In this document: piece after piece, positions 1-6,466 of the stretch
Position numbering within the stretch: position 1 is the first letter of the stretch
Layout: each line of letters begins with the position of its first letter
Assembly (NCBI GenBank): GCA_016286075.1
Contig: JAEERZ010000040.1
Coordinates: 1-11,741, forward strand
Source: Selenomonadaceae bacterium
GTDB lineage: Bacteria > Bacillota > Negativicutes > Selenomonadales > Selenomonadaceae
Direction: 5' to 3'
DNA: 11,741 bases
Notes under the pieces: generated by a model
Databases searched by the model: none
Seen by the model: the letters and a program-made list of their open reading frames with translations, nothing else
What the model was told of the DNA's origin: nothing
Program-made: the position numbers and the translations under genes

Positions 1-419
1 AAATATCCGTTCCTCACGCCGACCACCTGGATTCCCGGATACAGTTCTTCCGCTTTCCGCTTCGCTTTTTCGGCTACGCCCGGCGCGGAGCCGAAAAAGA
101 ACACGCGGCGTTCCTTCTCCGGCGCCCGACGCAAAAGCTCCTGCGCCAAATCGTAGCCCGCAACGCGCTCCGGCATCTCATGGCCTAAATGATGCGCCGC
201 CCAAACTGTTCCCGCGCCGTCCGGCACTACCAGATCAGCCGAGCGCAAAATATCAAACAGTTCCTCATCCCGCGTCGCGTTCATAATCATCTCCGCATTC
301 GCCGTGGCGATCAGCGCGCCGCGCCGTTCGTCCATCCACTGTTCAGCCTGACTTACAGCTTCCGCCATTGTCAAAGCCGCCACCGGCACGCCAAGTATCT
401 CTACGACAGGAAAAGACAC
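1..419 (-). CDS. WecG/TagA/CpsF-family glycosyltransferase, N-terminal part (runs off the window)
   Basis: The minus-strand frame from a GTG at 417-419 gives 139 residues and runs off the left edge, so the C-terminus is missing. It shows the family order: LGVPV near residue 9, LTMAEAV at 16-22, TANAEM at 39-44, VVPDGAG at 64-70, ERVAGYDL near 80-90 and FFFGSAPGVAEKA further on. In characterised TagA an Asp in the PDG motif acts as catalytic base and a Thr of the TANAEM motif lies nearby; here these are D67 and T39. The family transfers N-acetylmannosamine or a similar sugar to undecaprenyl-PP-GlcNAc at the inner membrane face, for wall teichoic acid or other surface polymers. The acceptor here is unknown. 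The GTG is chosen because AGGGG lies 8 nt upstream within a purine-rich stretch; an in-frame TTG seven codons upstream would overlap that site. It is separated from aspS by a terminator and is probably transcribed on its own. Confidence 0.9.
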   Translation of the reverse strand, partial: MSFPVVEILGVPVAALTMAEAVSQAEQWMDERRGALIATANAEMIMNATRDEELFDILRSADLVVPDGAGTVWAAHHLGHEMPERVAGYDLAQELLRRAPEKERRVFFFGSAPGVAEKAKRKAEELYPGIQVVGVRNGY

Positions 420-440
420 GTCCCGTTCCCCTCTCCTCAA

Positions 441-490
441 TAAAACGTCAATAATATTATCATTTTTATATCATACTACAAAAACCCTTT
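441..490. other. AT-rich block next to DnaA-box-like sites
   Basis: By hand count 10 of 50 bases are G or C, in a window that is otherwise G+C-rich. It contains the predicted promoter of the downstream gene. Such a block beside DnaA boxes can be an unwinding element, but ordinary promoter A+T-richness explains it equally well. Confidence 0.45.
465..473 (-). promoter_or_regulatory. Probable extended -10 promoter for the WecG/TagA-like gene
   Basis: The minus strand reads TGATATAAA, an extended -10 (TG, one base, then TATAAA, five of six matches to TATAAT). Transcription would start near 458, giving a leader of about 40 nt before the GTG at 419. No good -35 is visible at a 16-18 base spacing, which extended -10 promoters can tolerate. 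The element lies in an 80% AT stretch where chance matches are common. Confidence 0.4.
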
Positions 491-649
491 TCGTGCCACA
501 TTCCAAAAAGAATCCACAGCCGAAAAGGCACACCTCGCACCGTTTTCAGATGTCCGTGGACACGTTGTGCGTATTTTTGTGGACAACCCATATACATCCC
601 TTTTGCAGTATCAAGGGACTCTTCCCAAACAACACATAATGATTTTAGG

Positions 650-669
650 TATCCACAATGTTGTGGATA
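650..669. repeat. 20-bp palindrome built from two opposed DnaA-box-like sites
   Basis: TATCCACAA and TTGTGGATA are perfect reverse complements around a 2-base centre (TG). The arms coincide with the box-like sites at 649-657 and 662-670, so this is a head-to-head pair. It lacks a T-run and is not a terminator. Confidence 0.85.
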
Positions 670-685
670 TTTTTGTGGATATTTT
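662..685. repeat. Perfect 12-bp tandem duplication (TGTGGATATTTT x2)
   Basis: Two identical 12-bp units lie side by side at 662-673 and 674-685. Each carries one box-like site in the same orientation, so the two sites are 12 bp apart, just over one helical turn. Confidence 0.9.
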
Positions 686-710
686 TTGTCATTCATAAAC
701 TTTTGCACAT

Positions 711-747
711 AAAAACGGCGCGCTATCGTTTCTGATAACGCGCCGTT
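711..747 (-). terminator. Intrinsic terminator after aspS
   Basis: The outer 9-bp stem AACGGCGCG (714-722) pairs with CGCGCCGTT (739-747). After one mismatch, TATC (724-727) pairs with GATA (734-737), leaving a 6-base loop. On the minus strand the hairpin is followed by a run of T (711-715), as expected for a transcript leaving aspS. The plus-strand flank beyond 748 is also T-rich, so it may work in both directions. Confidence 0.88.
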
Positions 748-761
748 CTCTTTGTTATTTT

Positions 762-2570
762 TTATGCTTTGGCGTCCGCTTCCGCTTTTTTCTTCACAGC
801 CGTGCGGATCGACAGCTCGCGGAGCTGCTTCTCCTCAACCTCGGACGGCGCCTGCGCCATTACGTCGGACGCGCTCTGCGTCTTCGGGAACGCGATCACG
901 TCGCGGATCGACGGGCGCTTCGCCATCAGCATGATCAGGCGGTCAAGGCCGAAGGCCAGTCCGCCGTGGGGCGGCGTGCCGTACTGGAACGCGTCGAGCA
1001 TGAAGCCGAACTTCTGCCGCGCCTCTTCCAGCGTCAGGCCGATGGCCTCGAAGACCTTTTCCTGCAATTCGCTGTTGTAGATACGCAGGCTGCCGCCGCC
1101 GATCTCGACGCCGTTCAGCACCATATCATAGGCAATCGCCTTGACGCGGCCCGGGTCGGAGGCGAGATACTGCACGTCCTCGTCGCGCGGCGCGGTGAAC
1201 GGATGGTGCATCGCCTTCCAGCGCTTCTCCTCGTCGCTGTACTCGAACATCGGGAAGTCGACGACCCAGAGGAAGCAGAGCTTGTCCGGATCGATCAGGT
1301 TCCGGCGGCGGCCCATCTCGAGACGCAGCGCGCCGAGGGCCTGCGCCAGCACCAGCGGCTTGTCCGCGACGATCAGCAGGAGGTCGCCGGTCTTCGCGCC
1401 GCACTTCTCCTTGATCTTCTCAAAGACCTCGTCGGAATAGAATTTCTTGAACGGCGACTTGATGCCTTCCGTCGAGTACTGAATCCACGCCATGCCCTTC
1501 GCGCCATAGCCCTGCACATACTCGACGAGGCCGTCGAGCTCGCGGCGCGGAATGTCGGCGTAATCGTCGACCTTGATGGCCTTGACCTTTCCGCCCGCTT
1601 CGAGGACGGAGGAGAACACCTTGAAGGTCGAGCCTTTGACCTCCTCGGAGATGTCGAGAAGCTCCATGCCGAAGCGCATATCCGGCTTGTCCGATCCGAA
1701 GCGCTCCATCGCCTCGTCCCACGTCATACGCAGGAACGGCGTTTCCAGCTTCGTGCCGAGAGCCTTTTCAAACAGCTCCGCCATCATGCCCTCCATCATT
1801 GTCAGGATCGTATCCTGATCGATGAACGACATTTCGATATCGAGCTGGGTGAACTCCGGCTGCCGGTCGGCGCGAAGGTCCTCGTCGCGGAAGCAGCGGA
1901 CGATCTGGAAATACTTCTCGAAGCCCGCCACCATCAAGATCTGCTTGTAAATCTGCGGAGACTGCGGCAACGCATAGAAATTGCCGGGGTTCAGGCGGCT
2001 CGGCACCAGGAAGTCCCGGGCACCCTCCGGCGTGCTCTTGCAGAGCATCGGCGTCTCGATTTCGAGGAATCCGAGGCGGTCGAAATAGTCGCGCATGATT
2101 TTCGCGACGCGGTGACGCAGCATGATGTTCTTCTGCATCTCGGGACGGCGCAGGTCAAGATAGCGGTATTTGAGCCGCAGCATCTCATCCACGTCGAGGT
2201 CATCCTGGATATAGAACGGCGGCGTCTTCGCCTTGTTCAGGATGCGAAGCTCGCTGCAAACGATTTCAATTTTGCCCGTCTCCATTTTCGGATTCACGGT
2301 ATCCTCGGAGCGTGCGCGCACCGAGCCGCGCACCGCGATGACGAATTCCGAGCGGAGCGACTCCGCCTTGTGGAACGTGCCCTCGCCCATCTTCGCCTCG
2401 TCGTAGACTACCTGCACATAGCCGGAACGGTCGCGGAGATCGACGAAAATCAATCCGCCGTGGTCACGGCGGCGCGACACCCAGCCGCAAACCGTGACTT
2501 CCTGCCCGACCTCGCTCTCACGAAGTTCCCCGCAATGATGGGTACGTTTCATTCCTTCCAAAGTTTCCAT
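762..2570 (-). CDS. aspS: Aspartyl-tRNA synthetase (probably non-discriminating type)
   Basis: This 602-residue class II synthetase charges tRNA-Asp with aspartate in the cytoplasm. The N-terminal anticodon-binding OB fold covers about residues 8-115. The catalytic core has TPEGARDF at 180-187, motif 2 with FRDEDLRADRQPEFTQLD near 227-244, and motif 3 with GLAFGLDRL near 538-545; the bacterial GAD insertion lies between. The length is normal for the bacterial type. H37, in RRRDHGG, sits where non-discriminating AspRS enzymes have His and discriminating ones usually have Leu, so this enzyme may also make Asp-tRNA-Asn for GatCAB. The start overlaps the hisS stop as TAATG, with GAGGTG 8 nt upstream. 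A second ATG at codon 7 fits the family N-terminus but has its purine-rich stretch too close. It is the last gene of the fur-hemZ-hisS-aspS unit. Confidence 0.97.
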   Translation of the reverse strand: METLEGMKRTHHCGELRESEVGQEVTVCGWVSRRRDHGGLIFVDLRDRSGYVQVVYDEAKMGEGTFHKAESLRSEFVIAVRGSVRARSEDTVNPKMETGKIEIVCSELRILNKAKTPPFYIQDDLDVDEMLRLKYRYLDLRRPEMQKNIMLRHRVAKIMRDYFDRLGFLEIETPMLCKSTPEGARDFLVPSRLNPGNFYALPQSPQIYKQILMVAGFEKYFQIVRCFRDEDLRADRQPEFTQLDIEMSFIDQDTILTMMEGMMAELFEKALGTKLETPFLRMTWDEAMERFGSDKPDMRFGMELLDISEEVKGSTFKVFSSVLEAGGKVKAIKVDDYADIPRRELDGLVEYVQGYGAKGMAWIQYSTEGIKSPFKKFYSDEVFEKIKEKCGAKTGDLLLIVADKPLVLAQALGALRLEMGRRRNLIDPDKLCFLWVVDFPMFEYSDEEKRWKAMHHPFTAPRDEDVQYLASDPGRVKAIAYDMVLNGVEIGGGSLRIYNSELQEKVFEAIGLTLEEARQKFGFMLDAFQYGTPPHGGLAFGLDRLIMLMAKRPSIRDVIAFPKTQSASDVMAQAPSEVEEKQLRELSIRTAVKKKAEADAKA

Positions 2571-3835
2571 TATTCTTTCACCTCAGCGCATAGCTTATTT
2601 ACAATATCTTCTCTCGCGACTTGCTCCTGACCGCTGGACTCCATGTTCCGCACGGTCACGACGCCCTTCGCAAGCTCGTCCTCTCCGAGAATCAACGCAT
2701 AACGCGCATTCGCCTTGTCGGCCTGCTTCATCTGCGATTTCATGCTGCGTCCGGCGTAATCCATGCGCGCCGAGAGCCCCGCGTCGCGAAGCTCCGCCAA
2801 AAGCCGGAACGCTTCTTCCTTTGCCGCGTCGCCCATCGCGACGACAAACACATCCGCGCTTTCCGAGCTTTCCGGAAACAGCTCCTGCATTTCCATCGCC
2901 AGCATCACGCGTTCCAGTCCGACGGCGAAACCCACCGCAGGCGTCGGATTGCCGCCGATTTCCTCGACGAGCCCATCGTACCGCCCGCCGCCCGCTACCG
3001 CGCTCTGCGCGCCCAGCGGTTCATACTTGATCTCAAAGGCGGTCTTCGTGTAATAGTCGAGGCCGCGCACCAAGCGCGGGTCGCAGGTGTACTCCACGCC
3101 CGCCGCCGTCAGATACGACTTGACCTTCTCAAAATGCTCGGCGCACTCGTCGCAAAGGCAGTCCGAAATCTCCGGCGCGCCGACGGAAAGCTCATGGCAT
3201 TTCGGATTTTTGCAGTCAAGGAGCCGCATCGGATTCCGGTCGTAGCGCGAACGGCAGTCTTCGCAAAGCCCGTCCAGCTTCTCCTTAAAAAAGTCCTTCA
3301 GCTTTTGCCGATACACGGGGCGGCAAGCCGGATCGCCGACAGAATTGATGGAAAGCGAAAGCTCCTTCAGCCCCAGCGACTGCAAAAACCGCACCGCCAA
3401 CAGGATAATCTCCGCATCCACCGCCGGGCTCGCCTCGCCCAGAGCCTCGACGCCGAACTGATGGAACTCTCGGAACCGGCCCTTCTGCGGTCGGTCGAAG
3501 CGGAACATCGAGCCGATGTAGAACAGCTTCGTCAGCGCGTCCTCCGCGTACAATTTATGCTCGAGATACGCACGCACCGCCGCCGCCGTGTTTTCCGGAC
3601 GAAGCGTGATACTACGCCCGCCGCGATCCGTGAACGTGTACATTTCCTTCTCGACCACGTCCGTCGTGTCGCCGATACCGCGCTGGAACAGCTCTGTATG
3701 CTCAAAAAGCGGAGTCCGTATCTCTCGATAGCCGAACCGCTCGCAAAGATCTCGTATTTTTTCCTCGACGTACCGCCAGCGCTCCACGCTGTCCGGCAAA
3801 ATATCCTTCGTGCCCCGCGGGGCCTGCGTCAGCAT
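2570..3835 (-). CDS. hisS: Histidyl-tRNA synthetase
   Basis: This 421-residue class II synthetase charges tRNA-His with histidine. Visible signatures are TLRPE at 77-81, motif 2 around 105-130 (FYIGSMFRFDRP then REFHQFGVE), the histidine-specific LVRGLDYYT at 255-263, GGGRYDGL at 282-289 and motif 3 around 300-311 (AVGFAVGLERV). The last 90 or so residues form the anticodon-binding domain. The segment at 191-231 is Cys-rich (C191, C194, C208, C213, C226, C228, C231), a feature of many Bacillota HisRS that might bind metal. The ATG has AGGAGG upstream, and the hemZ stop codon TAG forms the start of that site. Its stop overlaps aspS by one base. No T-box leader is possible because the gap to hemZ is 12 nt. 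Confidence 0.97.
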   Translation of the reverse strand: MLTQAPRGTKDILPDSVERWRYVEEKIRDLCERFGYREIRTPLFEHTELFQRGIGDTTDVVEKEMYTFTDRGGRSITLRPENTAAAVRAYLEHKLYAEDALTKLFYIGSMFRFDRPQKGRFREFHQFGVEALGEASPAVDAEIILLAVRFLQSLGLKELSLSINSVGDPACRPVYRQKLKDFFKEKLDGLCEDCRSRYDRNPMRLLDCKNPKCHELSVGAPEISDCLCDECAEHFEKVKSYLTAAGVEYTCDPRLVRGLDYYTKTAFEIKYEPLGAQSAVAGGGRYDGLVEEIGGNPTPAVGFAVGLERVMLAMEMQELFPESSESADVFVVAMGDAAKEEAFRLLAELRDAGLSARMDYAGRSMKSQMKQADKANARYALILGEDELAKGVVTVRNMESSGQEQVAREDIVNKLCAEVKE

Positions 3836-3847
3836 TTTTCAATCCTC

Positions 3848-5332
3848 CTACTTTCCATACACTTCTTGAAGAAGCCGCGCTCTTTTGGCTATATATTCGT
3901 CCACCTTGTCCAGATAGACGGTAATCTCCTTCGGATTGAAGGAAGTTTTCAAATATTTCTGCGTCGGGCTGACGATCTTCGAAGTCGCCGCGCCGCCGAT
4001 TCCGAGAATCGTCTGCCGCTCGCCCATGATCTGGATATTGTACATACTCTCCGCACCGGGGCGGCAGCAGCCGACGTTCTCCAGCTGCCCGCTCTGGTAG
4101 CCCTGCCGATAGAGATAATACGGCGTGAGCCCCATTCGTTTCGTATAGTCCATCGCGACTGTAAACATTTCCCGTGCCGTCTCGTCGTCAGGCAACTCGG
4201 TCTCGGAGAGGTTTTCCTTGAGCCGCGAGCCTTTCTTCAGCGCCAGCGCGTGAAGCGTCACGTCGTCCGGCGCGAGATCCGCGATTTTCTCCATCGTATC
4301 CTCGACGTCCCGGGCGTCCTCCCCCGGCAGTCCGATGATCACGTCCATATTGACGCAGGGGATTCCCGCCGCCCGGAAATCATTGTACATGCGAATGATT
4401 TCCTCCGGCTCATGCCGCCGCCCGATGCGCTGGAGTGTCCGCGCCTGCATCGTCTGCGGATTGGCGCTGACGCGGTTGACCTGATAGCGTACCATACTTT
4501 GAAGTTTCGTAGGCGTCATGCTGTCCGGCCGCCCCGCCTCCACACAGAACTCCACCAATCCGTCAGAGGCGAAACTCTCATGGAGCGTCCGCAGAACCTC
4601 GTCGAAAACATCGTCCGGCAAGCTCGTCGGCGTACCGCCGCCGACGTAGATATTCTGCACGCGGAAGCCATACTGCGCGACCGCTTCACGCACGGCGACA
4701 AGATCGCGAAAAAAAACCTCTGTGAACCGCCGGAGCATTTTCTCTCCCGGCAGCACAAAGGCGGGAAAAGAACAATACAGGCACCGCGACGGACAAAACG
4801 GAATTCCCGCGTAAATGCTGACCGTACGGGAATCACTTTGCCCTAAAAACGGCCTTTGATAAATCGAGCTGTCCACGAGCAACGCTGCCTTATCTTCGCC
4901 GACGCCGTAATCCTTGCGAAGCCGCTCCATGATATCGACGCGGGAAAGTCCCGCGTCCAGCCACCGATGAACAATCTTTGAAGGACGCACGCCGTAGAGA
5001 ATCCCCCAAGGCGCCTCCGGCAGAGAAAGTTCTTCGCGAAGCAGCTTATAAAAATTCAGCTTGATCAGCCGGTGACGCTCCGATCTCGGATTTTCTCCTT
5101 CACGGGCGATGTCCTCCGTCGAGCGTCGCATCATCGTCCCGTCTGCGCCGACAAAAACGGCTTCCGTGCAGACATGAAGCGGATTCCCTTCCGTCGTCTT
5201 ATTCCGCACGGCAATCTCGTCGAAAGCGATATCCTCATTTGCCACCGAAATACGGTACAGGTCGAGAACTTCCCGGAGCACCTTTACGACGACCTGCTCG
5301 TCGCTGTCAATCGTGAATTTCCGGATATGCAC
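3848..5332 (-). CDS. hemZ: HemZ-family radical SAM protein (coproporphyrinogen dehydrogenase-like)
   Basis: The 494-residue product has a HemZ-type N-terminal extension of about 170 residues, then a radical SAM core. IPFCPSRCLYC supplies the cluster-binding CxxxCxxC (C180, C184, C187), followed by GGGTPTSLPD at 231-240. The C-terminal part contains YYLYRQGYQSGQLENVG, as in HemW/HemN-like proteins. Length is close to Bacillus HemZ at about 500 residues. The family is annotated as oxygen-independent coproporphyrinogen III dehydrogenase of heme synthesis, but relatives include the heme chaperone HemW, so the substrate is not settled. The start is a GTG at 5330-5332, three bases past the fur stop; the ribosome binding site is weak (GGGAG, 13 nt away), which suggests translational coupling to fur. 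Placement behind fur fits iron- or heme-linked control. Confidence 0.9.
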   Translation of the reverse strand: MHIRKFTIDSDEQVVVKVLREVLDLYRISVANEDIAFDEIAVRNKTTEGNPLHVCTEAVFVGADGTMMRRSTEDIAREGENPRSERHRLIKLNFYKLLREELSLPEAPWGILYGVRPSKIVHRWLDAGLSRVDIMERLRKDYGVGEDKAALLVDSSIYQRPFLGQSDSRTVSIYAGIPFCPSRCLYCSFPAFVLPGEKMLRRFTEVFFRDLVAVREAVAQYGFRVQNIYVGGGTPTSLPDDVFDEVLRTLHESFASDGLVEFCVEAGRPDSMTPTKLQSMVRYQVNRVSANPQTMQARTLQRIGRRHEPEEIIRMYNDFRAAGIPCVNMDVIIGLPGEDARDVEDTMEKIADLAPDDVTLHALALKKGSRLKENLSETELPDDETAREMFTVAMDYTKRMGLTPYYLYRQGYQSGQLENVGCCRPGAESMYNIQIMGERQTILGIGGAATSKIVSPTQKYLKTSFNPKEITVYLDKVDEYIAKRARLLQEVYGK

Positions 5333-5335
5333 GCC

Positions 5336-5779
5336 TTATTGGCACTCCCGGCAATAGCCGTAAAACTTGACCTGATGGTCGACAATCTTGAAGCCGGATT
5401 TCTTGCAAATATCCTTTTCCAGCTTATCCAGGAGATCGTCCTGAAACTCGAACACCTTGCCGCACTTCATGCAAATCATATGATGATGCTGGTGCTCGTC
5501 CGGCGTCATCGTCCCAACCTCATAGCGGCTGCACCCGTCGCCGAACTCCATCTTCTGCAGGATACCCAGTTCCGCCAAAAGATCAAGACTGCGGTAGACC
5601 GTTGCCAGCCCTATATCCATAGATTGCTCGCGCAAAATCCCGTAAACGTCTTCCGCGCTCAAATGCTCTCCCGGATGCTCGATAAACACCTTCAGCACGG
5701 TGCGCCGCTGCGTCGTCAGCTTGTGCTTGCGCGCCTGCAGACGCTGCTTCAGTACATCCATCGTCACTTTTTCCGGCAT
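5336..5779 (-). CDS. fur: Fur-family metal-dependent repressor (Fur rather than PerR)
   Basis: This 147-residue regulator has an N-terminal winged helix with a recognition helix near 56-68 (IGLATVYRSLDLL) and a C-terminal dimerisation domain. Structural zinc ligands are C103, C106, C143 and C146. Probable regulatory-site ligands are H39, H98, H100, E111 and H135 (HQHHHMIC at 96-103). The residue matching Asp104 of Bacillus PerR is Glu (E111), as in Fur, which argues against a peroxide sensor; Zur or another specificity cannot be excluded. Fur binds DNA with Fe(II) and represses iron uptake genes. The ATG has GAGGGGG 7 nt upstream. The gene has its own sigma-A promoter with an inverted repeat at the predicted start, consistent with autoregulation, and leads into hemZ, hisS and aspS. 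Confidence 0.9.
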   Translation of the reverse strand: MPEKVTMDVLKQRLQARKHKLTTQRRTVLKVFIEHPGEHLSAEDVYGILREQSMDIGLATVYRSLDLLAELGILQKMEFGDGCSRYEVGTMTPDEHQHHHMICMKCGKVFEFQDDLLDKLEKDICKKSGFKIVDHQVKFYGYCRECQ

Positions 5780-5800
5780 CGGATGACCCCCTCGCTTTAA

Positions 5801-5816
5801 AATTCATATAAGAATT
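5801..5816. promoter_or_regulatory. Inverted repeat at the fur transcription start, possible operator
   Basis: AATTCATATAAGAATT has 5-bp perfect arms around a 6-base centre. It directly abuts the -10 box and covers the predicted start site near 5810, a position where a bound repressor would block transcription. It is A+T-rich like Fur and PerR boxes but does not fit the 7-1-7 consensus closely, so autoregulation by Fur is inference. Confidence 0.35.
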
Positions 5817-5845
5817 ATTTTACCCTACAAGCCCGCGTTTTGCAA
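5817..5845 (-). promoter_or_regulatory. Sigma-A promoter of the fur-hemZ-hisS-aspS unit
   Basis: On the minus strand, -35 TTGCAA (5840-5845, four of six matches) is separated by exactly 17 bases from -10 TAAAAT (5817-5822, five of six). The predicted start near 5810 gives a 30-nt leader to the fur ATG. It lies within the 79-nt gap after cobO, which has no terminator, so cobO transcripts may also run into fur. Confidence 0.7.
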
Positions 5846-5858
5846 TATCAGTGTTTCC

Positions 5859-6395
5859 TTAAAACTCAATTCCTAACTGCGCTTTGATTCCTTGTTGAAA
5901 CGGATGCTTGATAAGCTTCATTTCCGTAACGAGATCCGCAGCTTCGACAATTTCCGGCTGCGCGTCCCTCCCTGTCAAAACCAAATGCAGCGAATCCGGC
6001 TTCTTTTGAAGTAACTTCAGCACATCTTCCGTTTCAATCAGCCCAAACTTGACCGCATAATTGATCTCGTCCAAGATGACGAGATCCCATTCGCCGGAAA
6101 CTATCGCTTCCTCCGCAACCGACAACGCTTCTCTGGCAGCCGCGATATGCTCTTCTTTATGAGCCTCGTCTCGCCGCGTGAACCCCCGACCGCATTGACG
6201 GACCTCAATTGTCGGACGCGCTTTTCTCAAAGCGTCAATCGCCTGTAACTCTCCATATTTTTGTCCGCCTTTGATGAATTGCAAGATCAGAACACGAAGG
6301 CCTCCGCCCCACGCACGAAGCGCAAGCCCCAATGCAGCGGTCGTTTTTCCTTTACCTTCGCCCGTATGGACGATGATAAGCCCTTGCTTCCCCAT
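5859..6395 (-). CDS. cobO: Corrinoid (cob(I)alamin) adenosyltransferase
   Basis: The 178-residue CobO/CobA/BtuR-family enzyme moves the adenosyl group of ATP to the cobalt of reduced corrinoids, the final activation step to adenosylcobalamin. It shows the P-loop GEGKGKTT at 12-19, QFIKGG at 39-44, a Walker-B-like DLVILDEINYA and a C-terminal KHPFQQGIKAQLG segment, with the usual family length. I start it at the ATG at 6393-6395, because GGGAG lies 9 nt upstream; an ATG three codons earlier at 6404 directly abuts that site and is too close. The gene starts about 30 nt past the rplQ terminator and has no visible promoter or cobalamin riboswitch. No other cobalamin gene is in the window, so it may serve salvage as well as synthesis. 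Confidence 0.93.
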   Translation of the reverse strand: MGKQGLIIVHTGEGKGKTTAALGLALRAWGGGLRVLILQFIKGGQKYGELQAIDALRKARPTIEVRQCGRGFTRRDEAHKEEHIAAAREALSVAEEAIVSGEWDLVILDEINYAVKFGLIETEDVLKLLQKKPDSLHLVLTGRDAQPEIVEAADLVTEMKLIKHPFQQGIKAQLGIEF

Positions 6396-6431
6396 CCGAA
6401 GCATCTCCCTTCGATCCGCACGACAAAAGAC

Positions 6432-6466
6432 AAAACCCCGCCGCCTTCTTAAATAAGGCGGCGGGG
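6432..6466 (-). terminator. Intrinsic terminator of the alpha operon, after rplQ
   Basis: A perfect 12-bp stem pairs CCCCGCCGCCTT (6436-6447) with AAGGCGGCGGGG (6455-6466) around a 7-base loop. On the minus strand it is followed by TTTTGTCTTTT, ending near 6425. It should end most transcripts of the ribosomal protein operon. Confidence 0.92.

Larger units (their letters stand above)
510..709. promoter_or_regulatory. Cluster of DnaA-box-like 9-mers
   Basis: Against the box TTATCCACA, four sites match at 8 of 9: TTGTCCACA on the minus strand at 578-586, GTATCCACA on the plus strand at 649-657, and ATATCCACA on the minus strand at 662-670 and 674-682. Two weaker 7 of 9 sites lie at 510-518 (GAATCCACA) and 701-709 (TTTTGCACA), both plus strand. 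With equal base frequencies I would expect about 0.07 sites of 8/9 or better on both strands of a region this size, so four is a marked excess. The sites at 578 and 674 share the identical 12-mer TATTTTTGTGGA. Binding is inferred from sequence only. Confidence 0.65.
420..761. other. 342-bp intergenic region between aspS and the glycosyltransferase gene
   Basis: This is the only gap over 300 bases. From right to left it holds the aspS terminator (711-747), a group of DnaA-box-like sites (510-709), an AT-rich block (441-490) with a probable promoter, and the ribosome binding site at 428-438. I find no credible protein-coding gene: the 80-codon minus-strand frame at 466-708 runs through the repeats and palindromes and has no recognisable family. 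Confidence 0.85.

Noticed and set aside
480..505. Possible sigma-54 promoter (TGGCAC on the minus strand)
   Set aside because: The -12 element is wrong: the bases 10 nt after GG are GT, not GC, and no TTGC motif is present.
551..562. TGTCCGTGGACA inverted repeat as another box pair or operator
   Set aside because: Arms are only 5 bp and the match to the DnaA box is 6 of 9, too weak to claim.
466..708. 80-codon minus-strand open frame in the intergenic region
   Set aside because: It runs through the palindrome and tandem repeat, has no good start context and no recognisable domain. Repeated box-like sites explain the sequence better.
966..4846. Very long plus-strand open frames (about 554 and 741 codons) opposite aspS, hisS and hemZ
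   Set aside because: They lie antisense to three genes with clear family motifs and match no family I recognise. Long antisense frames are expected when the sense genes are G+C-rich and avoid TTA, CTA and TCA codons.
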